The notes under the pieces: generated by a model | What the model was told of the DNA's origin: nothing | Seen by the model: the letters and a program-made list of their open reading frames with translations, nothing else | Database searches by the model: none | In this document: positions 13,362-25,500 of the stretch, piece by piece | Position numbering within the stretch: the stretch's first letter is position 1 | Layout: each line of letters starts with the position of its first letter | Program-made: the position numbers and the translations under genes | Assembly (NCBI RefSeq): GCF_051622035.1 | Contig: NC_135364.1 | Span: 22,595,001 to 22,659,000 of the forward strand | DNA from: Arctopsyche grandis | Lineage: Eukaryota; Arthropoda; Insecta; Trichoptera; Hydropsychidae | DNA length: 64,000 bases | Direction: 5' to 3'

Positions 13362-13599
13362 TTTAGATTATAAATAAGTCTTGGGGAAGGTCGTTAATGC
13401 AGTGCGTATTATCTGTGACTCACAACACGCTCAACGACAGCTGTCAAACGACGCCATGTTTGTTTCGTACCTAGGGTTGCCAGGTAAAAAAATTCAATAG
13501 TGACACACATTCGCATTCATGCGGTTCGATGACTATTCCGCACAAAGCGAACTCGCAAATGGTTCGGTGATTACTGGTCACAAAGTCACTAAAATCTCT

Positions 13600-15412
13600 A
13601 AAGGGCGGGTTAAAGGTTTCGACCGTTTCCCGGCCTATTGAAACTCAGTTGAGTTTGGAAGAGGATCGTTTATTTTTGTTCAATTGTTACAATGGTTATT
13701 GTATGTACGAAGAGGTTGAGCTTCGGAGAAGTGAGCTGATTGAACTCCAGAGGTTCACTCTGGTGTTGGGAGCTGGTGCGTCGCCTTATATACGTTCTGG
13801 CTTGAAGCGTGCCGTGTGCAGATGCTTTGTCTTCGTTTCCAAGACACGTGTTTTAGGGACACGTGTTGACCTGTTTTCGAGGCACGTGTGTTATAGCTGT
13901 GGGCAGTGGCGGACTGGCCATACAAGCGAACATGCCCGATGGCATGTGGGCCCCACTATCTGTTAGAAAATATGGGCCCTCAGTAAAATTAAATAACTTT
14001 TTAACTATTTCACGTGTGTAAAAATTTATAGGATATTGCACTTTGGGACCCAAAGTTTGGGTATTTCAACAAAACAAATTTCTTATGATATACACAAACA
14101 ACTAATACCTACTTTAACAGCCCAAGGATCGGTTAACTTTTTTTATTAGGCTCGAAATGTAAGTTTCAACATTTGCGTGGGCCCTTTTGCTGGGCCCATT
14201 TCTAACCTCAATATTATGTATATACCAATACCTATGTAACAACTACCTACTGAAATAAACAAATTTCCGTGAATAATATAAACTGAATTGCTTAAAACAA
14301 GTTTGATAGGACGATTCATCATCAACCAGCGATTTAAATTTACTTCATACTTCCAAAATAACATTTGATTATACTTTGACGATATAGTAAGATTTAAATA
14401 CACAATTTTAAACAGTTTCCGAATATAAAATCTATTCGTAATCTAGACACATCCATGTATATAGAAATATAGGATAGGGGCCCCCTCCCCAAAATCCCGA
14501 TTTTCACATGATCACAAAACTTTATCTATTGTTATTACGTACATATGTATGTATGCATGTACATAGATAAAGTGAAAAGACAGTCGGTAGAAATTAAGTT
14601 AATTTATAGTTTTTTAGTGACTCAGTTTGATGGTTGATTTTTGTTGACCATGTGAAGATTTTTAGAAAAAAATTTTCGCCCGCGGCGCTTTTTTCGTTTT
14701 TTATATAATATTTTTTTATAATTATTTTATCAAAAATAAGCTTATTTTCATATTTTATAACTCAATAAGGTGTATGCACATAAAAAAGAACACATGACCA
14801 ATCTTTGCCTGCGCCCCCCAAGAAAAAGCTGAAATGACGTCCCTGATTGTTTTCTACCGAAAGTAAAAGCCGCTTTTATGCCGCATTCTTTTATGATGCA
14901 TTCTATTTACCTAGGACAAGGGTTAATAAGAAATATACAATGTAATTTATGGATCTATTTTGCTTTTGCCATTTTTCTTGTACTTAAATTTGTTTATTCC
15001 CATTTTCGAAAAAAAATTTTTTTTTTACACTTGATTTTTAGCGTGATGGAAAATTTTTTTTTTTTATATGGGGGGGGGGACAATTTTTTTTAACCCTGAG
15101 TGGGCCCCCTTTGACTCCTGGCATGCACTAATTTCAGTCCCAGTCCGAAACTGGCTGTGGGGTCAGCGCCAGGACGTCGTTCGTATGAGAATGCGGTCAT
15201 GTGCCACGTGTAAACGACTTTTCAGGACATGTGTTGCGGTTGCCTGATGACATCACTGTTGGGTTTCGTTCGTTTTACGATAGAGCGATGAACTCTTTCT
15301 TCTGGAATGGTCAAAGGGGACCATGCCCTTGGGCTATGCATGTTTGTACAGGATCGATGATGAGATCACTGGTTTTGATTCGTAATAGCACTAGTTGTGC
15401 TAGATTCCTACA
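13600..15412 (+). mobile_element. Solo LTR fossil with a hAT element inside
   Basis: It is bounded by TCTCT on both sides (13595-13599 and 15413-15417), a 5-bp target duplication within the foldback MITE. The ending ATTCCTACA matches the LTRs at 1-256 and 1103-1874, as does the GGCGGG..GACCGT.TCCC.GCCT start. Without the nested hAT and its duplicated 8 bp, the LTR is about 555 bp. It is younger than the foldback and older than the hAT. Confidence 0.65.
13904..15153 (-). mobile_element. Non-autonomous hAT element, copy 1 (1250 bp)
   Basis: The ends are CAGTGGCGGACTGG and its near complement, with a perfect 8-bp duplication GCTGTGGG (13896-13903 and 15154-15161). Internal blocks (CAAACATGCCCGATGGCATG-like, ATGGGCCCTCAGTAAAATT, CACTTTGGGACCCAAAG) match the larger copy at 18734-20546 in inverted orientation. 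No transposase was found. Confidence 0.9.
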
Positions 15413-15560
15413 TCTCTATAACGGAACATCTGGCAGCTGAAAAGTCCACCATACTAACGATAACTATCATACTAACGAGAACTTGAGTGCCAAATATTGT
15501 GTATTCGCGATTTTCATGGCAAAAATTCTCTTTGTGAACACCGCAATGTGACGAATAGTC

Positions 15561-15839
15561 CAATTACCCTCGCAAATGTCAGTAAAATCTCGATCGCGGA
15601 ACGTCTGGCGCCCGAATTCCACCCATCTAGAGCTAATCACGCGAACTATCATCCTAACGAGAACTCGAGTGCCAGATATTCCGTATTCGCAATTTACAAT
15701 GTGTGAAATGGCCAGTTCGGTGATTATTGGTCACAAAGCGCTCGTCCAAAAGTTACCAAAATCTCTATAGCGGAACATCTGGCAGCCGACAAGCATATTA
15801 ACGATAACTATCATACTAACGAGAACATGAGTGCCAAAT
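15561..15839 (+). mobile_element. Second foldback MITE, partial, head to tail with the first
   Basis: It contains AAATCTCGATCGCGGAACGTC, ACTATCATCCTAACGAGAAC, GTGCCAGATATTCCGTATTC and then a third unit starting GTTCGGTGATTATTGGTCAC near 15718. This marks at least two degenerate foldback copies side by side. The third is interrupted at 15840 and resumes at 16645-16740. Confidence 0.55.
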
Positions 15840-15989
15840 GGGTCTACCTCCCGGCACCGAATGTGAAAAGGTCGAAAAAGCAAATATCGGAAGGCAAAGA
15901 TCGAAAAACGAAAGATCTTAAGTCGAAAGATAAAAAAAGGGTGCGTGGTAAACGGTACTATGTATATATAATATATATTTTTTACATAC

Positions 15990-16402
15990 ATATATACCAG
16001 GAAGGCCTTACAGGTAAATCCCAATGCGCCTTCCTGGCCAATTACAAATACAAATGCAGCATTTTTATTATAAGTCGTTTGAATTGCGAGATACTGAAAA
16101 AATTGGCAAATTAACCGGACATCTATGAATTGTACATAAATTTTTATTGTACATCAATCAAATTTCAAATAGTGGTGACATAGTAGGTAGGAAGGATTTT
16201 TAGCCAATTTTTTTTCCGGGAACCGTCTCAACAATGAAATCAGAGAAAATTGGCAAACTCTGATAGGAAATGATCAACCTGGAGTCACAAATCCAGGTCT
16301 GACCAACAGCATACTCTGAAAAATTCATTTTCATTCAGGGATAGAACCCGGCACCTTCTTGACGGTAAGCAGAAGCTTAACGTCCGAGCTATGCTGCTGG
16401 GT
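15990..16402 (-). mobile_element. tRNA-derived SINE, copy 3
   Basis: Read on the - strand, the head CCAGCAGCATAGCTCGGAC with GGTTCTATCC gives tRNA-like boxes A and B. The shared core (TCCTATCAGAGTTTGCCAAT) and a tail ending CTTCCTGGTATAT follow. It is inserted in the MITE at 15840-16644. Confidence 0.8.
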
Positions 16403-16404
16403 AT

Positions 16405-16573
16405 GAGTGGCATGCGGTGAAATTATCTCTCTTTTTGTCATACAGCCTTTTTTAATGTGCGCGCGCAGGATACGGTAGGAAAATCCTGTTCCTCTTGTTC
16501 CTGTTGTATCCTGCTCGCGCAAATTAAGTGAGGATGTACTACGGGGGGAGAGAGACTTTTACCGTCCGCCACT
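16405..16573 (+). mobile_element. hAT-type MITE (CAGTGGCGTGCGG family), copy 1
   Basis: GAGTGGCATGCGGTGAAATT at the left and TTACCGTCCGCCACTG at the right form the inverted ends. The sequence closely matches 40156-40323, where the 8-bp duplication is intact. Here a SINE sits directly against the left end. Confidence 0.7.
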
Positions 16574-16797
16574 GATATATATACTAACCGTTTTTCATAT
16601 GTATGCATGGTAAACGAACATTTTCGACTTTTTTACGGTCACCCGTGCCAAATATTCAGTATTCGCGATTTTCATGGCAAAAATCGTCTTTTGAGCGATC
16701 GCAATGTGACTAATAATCCAATTACCGAAATAGTCCATTTATTCATTCCCGCATACCGGCTATCAGAACATTTTCGAAACAAATTTGAGCACTAATA

Positions 16798-17850
16798 CAG
16801 TATGGTCTCGATTATCCGGGCGCGGATTATCTGGTTTGCGGATTATCCGTGCTTGAAAAATATATTTTTGATTAATTTTTTTTCTTATATGATTATGAGA
16901 CGCACCGATTGATTGCGACCGTAAATACCCGTGGTTTTTGAAACAAATTATGTCTCACAGAAATGATTTTCGTTCCCTCTTTAAATGTCTTTTATTATTG
17001 CGTTAATTCTTTCAGTCGCTTTTGATCAGCGAAGAAATAATAAGTGCGTGTGTGTATTCAGAGCAGATTTTTTCGTAACATACGTACGTAAGTTTAATTA
17101 TTTTCAATTGCTGATGAATTCTGCATCGAATTTCGAGAATATTTGCAAAGAGAAAATTTGCAACCCGATAAAACCTATAATGCAGATGAAACAGGTCTGG
17201 AAGTGATAAAAACGATAAAAACACTGGCTTCAATGAGAGAGAAGTCCGCTCCTGGACATAAATCGTCCAAAGAAAGGATAACTGTCATGTGTTGTGGAAA
17301 CGCATCAGGAACTCATGAAATGAAACTTTTGATGATTGAGAAAGCAAAGAAGTCTCGATCTTTTAATGGAACTGAAATGAAAATTCTTCCCGTCGATTAT
17401 TAGTCAGAAAGGAGCATGGATGGACAGGGAGATTTTTTAAGATTGGTTCAAAAAGAAATGAGTTCCAGAGGTGCAAGATTTTTTAAAAAGTAAGGGATTA
17501 CCATAGAAAGCAGTATTTTTTATTAAATAATGCTCCTTCTCATCCGAACGAAAGCATATTGAAAACAATCGATGAACTTATGGTTAGTCACTGGAGCCTG
17601 AGGGGGCCGTGTATTGTTCAAAGGTTGTAAATGCATTGTTAAAGGTTTGCCGAACAATGGATAGCACTGTGACTATCCTACCTCTACTTATGGTTACAAG
17701 ATTTTTGTTCCCTAATGTGACATCATCAATGAAAGGTCTTTATCGTCAAAGTTTTCTGTAAACGCTTGTTGAGGAAGATTACAACCTGATCATGAGCGTA
17801 AAATATCAAAGAGATAGAAATAATTTAAAAGGTCAAAATAAAATAATGAA
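16798..17850 (+). pseudogene. Tigger/pogo-family transposon relic
   Basis: It starts TA|CAGTATGGTCTCGATTATCC, the typical Tigger terminus on a TA target. At 17143-17403 a reading with YNADETGLEV, MREKSAPGHKSSKERITVM and MKILPVDY matches the first part of the DDE transposase domain. The next blocks (AWMDREIF, then LLLIRT) are in broken frames. A half copy of the MITE at 30562 lies at about 17595-17652 inside it. It belongs to the Tc1/mariner superfamily, and the right end is not clear. Confidence 0.8.
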
Positions 17851-18733
17851 ATAATGTTTAAGAAAAAATATTATTTCTAGTTTACGAATTCTATCCAAAA
17901 CCTTATCAATTCTAAGTTAGTACATAAAGAATGCAAATAAATCTAAGTTTTCCGCTTGAAACTTTCAGTAGTGTGGAAAAAATCGTGTGGTCACAACATT
18001 TTTGACTTTTCTAAGAGGAAAAAAATCTCACTTTCGGTTTATTAACATTAATATATTTTTTCTTATTTTATCACATTGATTCAAGAATTATACTTGAATT
18101 TTCTTGTGAAAAATACATATGTACATATATTTAAAGGGTCGGAAAAATAGTGAAAGTAAAATCGAACAAGAGTTAACTGCCACTTCCGGTTGATGGAACT
18201 TCTCTAAATTGTATATATTACTGGCTGAACCCCGGAATGCGTTGCAATGCCATAATAACGCATGCAATTCCCGTTCCCCTTCCCGTTTCCGTTCCCGTTC
18301 CCGTTCTCATTCTCGTTCCCGTTCCCATTTGTCGGAAAAACGCAGGCAGCGAACACATTTGAAATTATTGCGTTGCAATGACACTCATTCCCGTTTTTAC
18401 CGTTTCCGTTCCCGTTTTATCCCGTTTTTTTTTCACAGTTATCTTCCCGGACATGCATACAACAAATCCTGAAAGTTCAGTCGGAATCGGTTCAGAGGTT
18501 TAGGAGCCTATTGGAGATACACACACAGACATTAATTTATATAAGACATTAATTTATATAATTATTATAAAATTTTAGTTCAATACTCCAGAAGGTTTCC
18601 GAGATTAACATTAAATAAGTAAAAGCTTTCTAATAAAATATTCAAAAATATGAGTGCATAAATTTATCAATTTTATTTCATTTGAAATAGTTTTGGTTAG
18701 ATCTGTTGAGCGCCTTTAGGAGATACCTATAAG
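17851..18733. repeat. Unclassified interspersed repeat with (CCCGTT)n
   Basis: At 18259-18331 and 18390-18425 there is a degenerate CCCGTT hexamer array. It is followed by AGTTCAGTCGGAATCGGTTC, TTTAGGAGCCTATTGGAG and an ACACACACAGACATTAATTT tail, a layout common for dispersed arthropod repeats of uncertain class. Related blocks occur at 19430-19700, 20580-20780, 49880-50830 and 58670-58960. The reading frame across the hexamers encodes only an RSRS-like run and is not a gene. Confidence 0.5.
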
Positions 18734-20546
18734 CAGTGGCGGACTGGGACTGAAATAAGTGCATGCCAGGAGTCAAAGGGGGCCCACCCAGGGTTAAAAA
18801 AATTTGTCCCCCCCCCCATATAACAAAATTTTCTTCTTTCCATCACGCTAAAAATCAAGGGTGAAAAATAAATAAAATTTTCAAAAATGGTAATTAACTA
18901 ATTTAGGTACATGAAAAATGGCAAAATCAAAGTAGATCCATAAATAACATTGTATATTTCGTTTTAACCCTTTTTCTAGGTAAATATAATGCATCATAAA
19001 AGAATGCGGCATAAAAGCGGCTTTTACTTTGGGTAGAAAACAATCAGGGACGTCATTTCAGCTTTTGGTTGGGGGGGGGGGGGGGGGCAGGCAAAGATTG
19101 GTCAAATTGAACTCATTTTTAAATCGGAATAAAAATGGAAAATATTCTTTGCATATACACCTTATTGAGTTATAAAATATGAAAAAAATAAGCTTATTTT
19201 TGAAAAAACAATTGTATAAATATATCATGTAAATAGCGAAAAAAGCGCCGCAGGCGAAATTTTTTTTCCAAAAATCTTCACATAGTCAACAAAAATCGAC
19301 CATCCAAACTGAGTCACTAAAAAACTATCAATTAACTTAATTTCTACCGACTGTCTTTTCACTTTATCTATGTATGTACATATGTACGTAATAATAGATA
19401 AAGTTTTGTGATTATGCGAAAATTCGAACTAGTACTTTTACCCTATAAGATCGAGGTATTTTTATTTTTTTCTCGGAAACTTTTCAACGTATTGAACTGA
19501 CATTTCATATCTATAATTATAAACCTAATGCCAAGTTATATATAAAATTTCGTGAACATCCGTTAACCGAAAGTGACAGTTTACTCCTGTTGGCAGTTTA
19601 CCGGATTTTTCTTCCACTATTTTAATCGACCCTTTAAATATGTCTGCTCTTCACGATTTTATGTGTAATTCCTAAATTTTCCTCTTAGAAAAGTAAAAAA
19701 TGTTTAACGTATCAAGTTGAAAATTTATATTTGTATTCTGTATGTACTAATTTGGAGTTGATAAGGTTTGGTCAGAACGCAATTTTATTAAATAACTATA
19801 ACTTTTTTTGGACCGAACTCATCACACACGAAGTGCCCCCCTATGCCCCCCCCCCCAAATTAGGTCCCTGAAAAAAATTCATAATATTTTCAATTAATGT
19901 TAATCGAAAATCGGGATTTTGGGGAGGGGGCCCTTATCCTATATTTCTATATACATGGATGTGTCTAGATTAGGAATAGATTTTATATTCGGAAACTGTT
20001 TAAAATTGTGTATTTAAATCTTACTATATCGTCGAAGTATAATCAAATGTTATTTTGAAAGTATGAAGTAAATTTAAATCGCTGGTTTAAAATCGCAAAA
20101 TTTAAATTTTGATGATGAATCGTCCTATCAAAATTATTTTAGGCAATTCAGTTTATATTATTTACGGAAATTTGTTTATTCCCATTTTTATTTCACTGTG
20201 TAGTTGTTACATAGGTATTGATATATATGTACATAATATTGAGGTTAAAAATGGGCCCGACAAAAGGGCCCACGCAAATTTTGAAACTTACATTTCGAGC
20301 CTAATAAAAAAGTTAACCGATCCTTGGGCTGTTAAAGCAGGTATTAGTTTTTTTGTGTATATCGTAAGAAATTTGTTTTGTTGAAATACCCAAACTTTAG
20401 GTCCCAAAGTGCAATATCCTATAAATTTTTACACACGTGAAATAGTTAAAAAGTTATTTAATTTTACTGAGGGCCCATATTTTCTAAGAGATAGTGGGGC
20501 CCACATGCCATCGGGCATGTTCGCTTGTATGGCCAGTCCGCCACTG
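18734..20546 (+). mobile_element. Non-autonomous hAT element, copy 2 (1813 bp)
   Basis: The ends are CAGTGGCGGACTGG and CCAGTCCGCCACTG, with a perfect 8-bp duplication CCTATAAG (18726-18733 and 20547-20554). It is the inverted homologue of 13904-15153. It carries about 500 bp more near 19380-19860, part of which matches the unclassified repeat at 50330-50600. No transposase was found. Confidence 0.92.
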
Positions 20547-20780
20547 CCTATAAGAGAAGATCTTCCACTTCCGGATAATTTTAAAATTTGGTAAAGATTT
20601 ACGTCGTATCGATAAGCATTTTGATAACCGATATTAAGTTTCAACTCTATAAGAAATACGTTGTTCAAAAAATTTCCAAAATACACAATCTAACATACAC
20701 ACACATTTTTTCTACGCGATGAAAACACGAACAGTGATCGATTCTGACTTCAAAGCAGTCAAAATCTTGAGTTTGAATTT

Positions 20781-20993
20781 AGCTACCAGGATAACCGCCG
20801 CTACTAAAATCGCTCGCGCGATCGCCCAAATCTCGTAAAAAAACATTTCTTGAGCAATATTTGGGTAGTTTTCTGTACGGCAATTTTCCTGTGCGACGAA
20901 TTTCGTGCTACAGGAGATCCGCGCGAGCGATTTTCGTAGCGGCGGTTATCCTCGTAGCGATTCACATTTGGCATGTAATCACCGAAACAAAAA
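20781..20993 (-). mobile_element. Mutator-like foldback MITE, second subtype
   Basis: The left CTACCAGGATAACCGCCGC, with AATCGCTCGCGCGATC, is mirrored on the right by GCGCGAGCGATTTTCGTAG and CGGCGGTTATCCTCGTAG, arms of about 40 bp. It ends TAATCACCGAAAC, the family terminus. A partial copy is at 638-776. Confidence 0.65.
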
Positions 20994-21737
20994 ATCTATA
21001 GTTGGTAATATTCAGTACTTGCAAAAACATTTTCCACGAATCGCACTGAAAAAAAGTTTCAGCGTCGAAATCACCCTCCCCCCCAGATCTGACCAGGCAA
21101 AGAACAGGCATGTGATTTGATGTAAAAATATGAATCTTTATCAAATCGATTATTCGTTACTAAAAGCTTGGAGGAGCAGAAAAATTTAAGCGTGTAGATT
21201 AGAAGCTTCCTTCATAAAAAAGGAAGCCGAAATAGCGTCCCTGTAAAGATCCTTTACTTAAGCATAGTGCTGGGGTGGGCAGCCGTCCCCCTTAGATTTG
21301 AACGGGACTATTCACGTTGTTTAATGTATTATTATGAATTTGAATAAAAATACTAAACCAACAAAAATAGAATATTGAAATTTTTTAGAACACTGGCAGG
21401 TATATTTTTTTCCGCCGATTTTTCCCAGAAAAAAAATTTTTAACTCCCAAATATGTATATTTTGTTTTGTTGTTTTTCTTGCTTTGAAAGATATTTGTAA
21501 AACAAATTGTTGAATAGGATTACCTTTCTATTACTGAAAAAATGATTAAAAGAAATAGTTAAAATTCATATACACTATTTTTTTTTAATATAATACACCC
21601 CCCCCCCCCCTTAAGTCATTCCTTACTGGTCAAAAATGTTGCCCCCCCTCCTGGGAAAAGCTGAAATGACGCCCCCGCTTAAGTAACTCAACCAAACTTC
21701 GGTAGAAATTATTCTTCCCTATCCACACATTTAAAAT
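20994..21737. other. Repeat debris, no gene
   Basis: It contains C-rich runs (21596-21610 and 21643-21650) and GCTGAAATGACGCCCCC-like phrases related to the hAT pair at 13904/18734. No host exon is seen. Confidence 0.4.
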
Positions 21738-21940
21738 GGTAAACGGATTATTGCGCAAATTGCGATCGCGCGCATACCACAAAAATCGCGAATACGGAAT
21801 ATCTGGCACTCGAGTACTCGTTAGTATAATATTCCGCGTTGGTAAATTTCGATTGATGGAGTAATTGGGTGCCAAATGTTCCATAATCGAGATTTTAGTG
21901 ACGTGCGTGAGATCACTTTTTGCGGATTAATCACCGAACC
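21738..21940 (+). mobile_element. Mutator-like foldback MITE, complete
   Basis: It is 203 bp, GGTAAACGGATTATTGCGC to TTAATCACCGAACC. The flanks are ATTTAAAAT and ATTTAAAAC, a 9-bp duplication with one change. The left arm (TCGCGAATACGGAATATCTG) pairs along its length with the right arm read backwards (TCTCGATTATGGAACATTTG), so the entire element is one imperfect hairpin. Confidence 0.85.
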
Positions 21941-21949
21941 ATTTAAAAC

Positions 21950-22550
21950 TTACTATACTCAAGGAACTACCAAAGTCCTTAATTGTCCCTCTCAATGTTG
22001 ACACAGTCGCGAAGAAACGTGGTATATTGCATATTTCTGTATACAACGCAAATATCAAAGGAAGGAGGAAAACCTGGGGAAAGGGGATATAAATAAATAT
22101 TTCGGTTGATTCTTAATTCTAATCTCAATCCATTTTTGTTTATTATTATTAATTTTAAAATAGTTAAATCATACACAACGCTTAAGAATATTTTTATATA
22201 TGTAGGTGTGAAATATATATGTATAATGAAATATTGCACATAAAGTATATATAATGAAATATTGCACATAAACTTACAGGCTAGATAATTAACATTTAAA
22301 TAATAAAAACAACCAGTTTCCGTAAATTTCTAAATAACACAACTTTTCACAACAAATGTTTAAATAACTAGTGACTAAAAAACAATTTAACCAATTATAA
22401 TAACTTATGATCAGTGACCCGCACCAAATGTTGAACAAACAAAAAAAAGTCAAAACAACAAAAACACTGAGAATAAAACTAAAGTGAGTAAATAAAATTA
22501 CAAAACTTGGAATAATTTTTTTCAGAAAGCAAGCAAAATGATGTACATAT
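21950..22550. other. AT-rich stretch, likely pigeon 3' flank
   Basis: No repeat ends or coding sequence were recognised. The part next to 22551 is presumably the pigeon 3' UTR; I could not choose a polyadenylation signal. Confidence 0.4.
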
Positions 22551-25500
22551 TTAAGTTTCAGCTGAAATTGTTGCATCAATCAATAAATTGAAATCTAATT
22601 CATTTAAACTTGCTTTCGCAGTAAGTAAATCTAGGAATGTATCTAGAGGAGAAAGTCTATCTCCCGAAGGAAATGCTGCCAGCCCTAAAATCAACAAAAC
22701 AAAACAAATTGCAGTTAAATTGTAATGTATCATTCATGTATGTATTTAGAATTTTAGAATATTTAGTTCACATCAACTAAACTCACCCCTTCGAGTATTA
22801 GTGATGCGAGAATTGGAAACCAGCCGAGATAAGTGAGCCGGTTGACCAGCAAGTATAGTAGCTGCATGGTCCCTAGCACGGAGTAAAAGTGCAGCTGAAT
22901 GATTACAACTGACCAAAGCACGTCTTCCACGTCCTCTTCCTCCCAAAGCCGCCAAACGTATCCCTCTAAGAACCGCTTCACTATTGTCACCAGCGTCTAA
23001 CCAAATATCTTCATTCAAGAATTTTTTTTTACTATTCAAAATCACAAGGTAAATTAGTGCAATGTCAATAATACCTGCGATGACGACTTTCAAAAAATCG
23101 ATTTGAATTTCGAATACGTTTCGATGTACGTACTGAAGAAAGTTTGGAAACGGTAATGAGCGATAGCCCAAATACGTGAAGAACGATGAGAAGCCTTGAG
23201 GTAATGGAAAAGCCATTGAATCAGCGGCTAAATAGTACGTTTCCAGAGCTTTCAAGAGCATATATCGGTGATCCTCATTCATTTCATCTCTAAAATTAAT
23301 CATTTAAAATAAAAATATACATAGGAAAATGTGCTTGTAAGAAAATTATGAGGTTTCCTAAAAAAATACTTTTTAAGACAAACAATTTTGGCTTTTAGAG
23401 TATTTAGAAATTATAATCATATTATGCATATATATAATAGAACATATATTATAATCACGATAGAATTAAAGATAGAAAACAGTATAATATTACAAAGTAA
23501 CGGAGTTAATATATTATATTAATATGTATGTACATATTATGTTGTTACACTAGCTTGTAAAACACGTAAATCCAAAATTACATATTGATAAAAAATGTTT
23601 TATCGATCATAGTATATGTAGTATCAATTTTATAGCGCTTTTTGATTTTGTTTTTAATGTTATAGTTTAAAATTTTACTCACAGGTGAATTTGGAATAGA
23701 CAAAAGACAACATAATTATTGATTTGAACAAAATTGGATTTACGAGGTTTACAAACTAGTCTATATAACGAAATGTATAATAATACAATGTTAATATATT
23801 ATTCATGCAATAATACAATAATTTCTGGCAGGCATGTCAAACTTATAGCATATAAACAAAGGTTAATATGGCAGTGTTCATCATAAATAGACAGTTCCGT
23901 TTAACAAAAACCAACCCACATAAGCAATTTTCTGACGTCCACAACTTTATTTTTTTTTTATATATAATATGAAGGCAAATTCATAAATTTCGATGATAAT
24001 TTGTTACGTACACCGCCGAGTAAGTGCAATCGGATTAGGCCGAGTAGCATCCCAAAGACTGAGTAACCGTTATAATTGGTTTCAAGGATTATCTCCAGGC
24101 TTAAGTATAAGTCGGCTAACAATGATATACCCCCGAATGCACTTAGCGGGGGTAGCGGCAACTCGGTCGCATTCTGGTAGAGTTCTCAGAACCGACAGCG
24201 ATAGCGTGGGACCGACTTCCGTGGCACATCTAGTACGTGACCATAACAATAGGTAAACAAACCGGACGTCGAAGATGCCCTGAGAGACCTTTACTTTATA
24301 AGGAGGTACTTAGGCGATATCAAGAAATTCTGGACGGAGCACTGTCAGTGCGTGTATCTCTTTAATCACCAATAAATGCTGTGACACGACTTTGGCCTTT
24401 TACTTGAATCCTCCACCCACCCCTACGCAACGATAATAAACACTAAATTATTCATGATGTTTCGTACCAGCATTAAAGAATTTATATAATCTGCTTTTTT
24501 ATACATATAATCATACAAATCAATTTATGAAAATGTGAATGACAAGAAATTCATTGAAACCTGATTATACCATTTCGAGTATATATGTATACTGTATTTG
24601 GACGAATGAATGTAGTTTTTAAATAAAAAATGCCACTCTGCCTGAAGAAAAAGATCTTCGATCAATGCGTTTTGCCAGTGTTGATGTATGGATGTGAAAC
24701 TTGGACATTGAACGCCAAGTTGCTACACAAAGTCCAATGCACACAAATAAGTATTGATCAATGTATGCTTGGCATAACGAGGAAAGACAGGAAACAGAAA
24801 ACATGGGTGAGAAGTATGACGAGGGTTGTGGATATAATGGATAGAGTGAAGAGATTGGAATGGCCACGTGGCTAGAAGAATTGACGAAAGGTGGGCAAAA
24901 GAAGTGCTAGAATGGTACCCGAGAGAATGCAAAAGGGTAAAAGGAAGACCGCAGGGAAGATGGGTAGAAGAAATTAGGAAAATGTGTGGGGTGAGATGGA
25001 TGAGAGTTGCGCAAAACAGAGACGCCTGGAAGCGTGTTGGAGAGGCCTTCATCCAGCAGTGCATGGTGAATGGCCGTAGATTTTGATGATGATGATGTAT
25101 ACTCTATATATCATCATCATTTGGAGTCACCAGTCCAAAGAAAACAGAACAATTACTTATGTGGCTTACTTTCAATATGAAAAACTATGTCTATGAGTAT
25201 GTTGTTAATATAATAGCAAGGAATGTATAAGTTGGTCATGCCTGCCTTACGGCATAAAGGTGGTTAATGTGTTAAAATAGTCGAGTTACATGAAAGCAAA
25301 GCCCCTCTCTTGGTCGGGTTTGGCAGTAGCCGCCAAGGCTTTACAGATAATCAAGCAGAGAGTACGAGACGTCTCCAACTGGGCAGCAGCATAACGAGTA
25401 GCCACCGCATGCACGTGTGTAGCGCTACCTTGAGCTCCTTGCCCTGCACCCACAGCGCTTCCATGCTTAAGCAGATGCATGCTGACTTCCCGTAAGTTCT

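Larger units (their letters stand above)
13556..15560 (+). mobile_element. Mutator-like foldback MITE split by a solo LTR
   Basis: The left arm GGTTCGGTGATTACTGG and the following CACAAAGTCACTAAAATCTC end at 13599. The sequence resumes at 15413 with ATAACGGAACATCTGGCAG, and runs to about 15560. The joined order equals the reverse of the complete copy at 9814-10000. The insert is the LTR at 13600-15412. Confidence 0.75.
15840..16644 (+). mobile_element. Mutator-like MITE, copy 1, hosting a SINE and a hAT MITE
   Basis: It starts GGGTCTACCTCCCGG and ends TTTTTTACGGTCACCC, with a perfect 9-bp duplication GTGCCAAAT (15831-15839 and 16645-16653) in a foldback MITE. The imperfect inverted ends contain GGTCGAAAAAG and CGACTTTTTTAC. 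The homologue at 40028-40395 lacks the SINE. Confidence 0.75.

Noticed and set aside
18209-18472. Arginine/serine-rich reading like an SR protein
   Set aside because: It is the translation of a CCCGTT hexamer array inside a dispersed repeat.
22763-22990. Frame reading [15 protein letters not shown] over the penultimate pigeon exon
   Set aside because: The other frame, with [13 protein letters not shown], matches the family and splices in phase with both neighbours.
25384-25498. Alternative frame of the pigeon exon starting [10 protein letters not shown]
   Set aside because: It meets a stop and does not join its neighbours in phase. The frame starting [13 protein letters not shown] joins exactly at both ends and aligns with the GSAP family.
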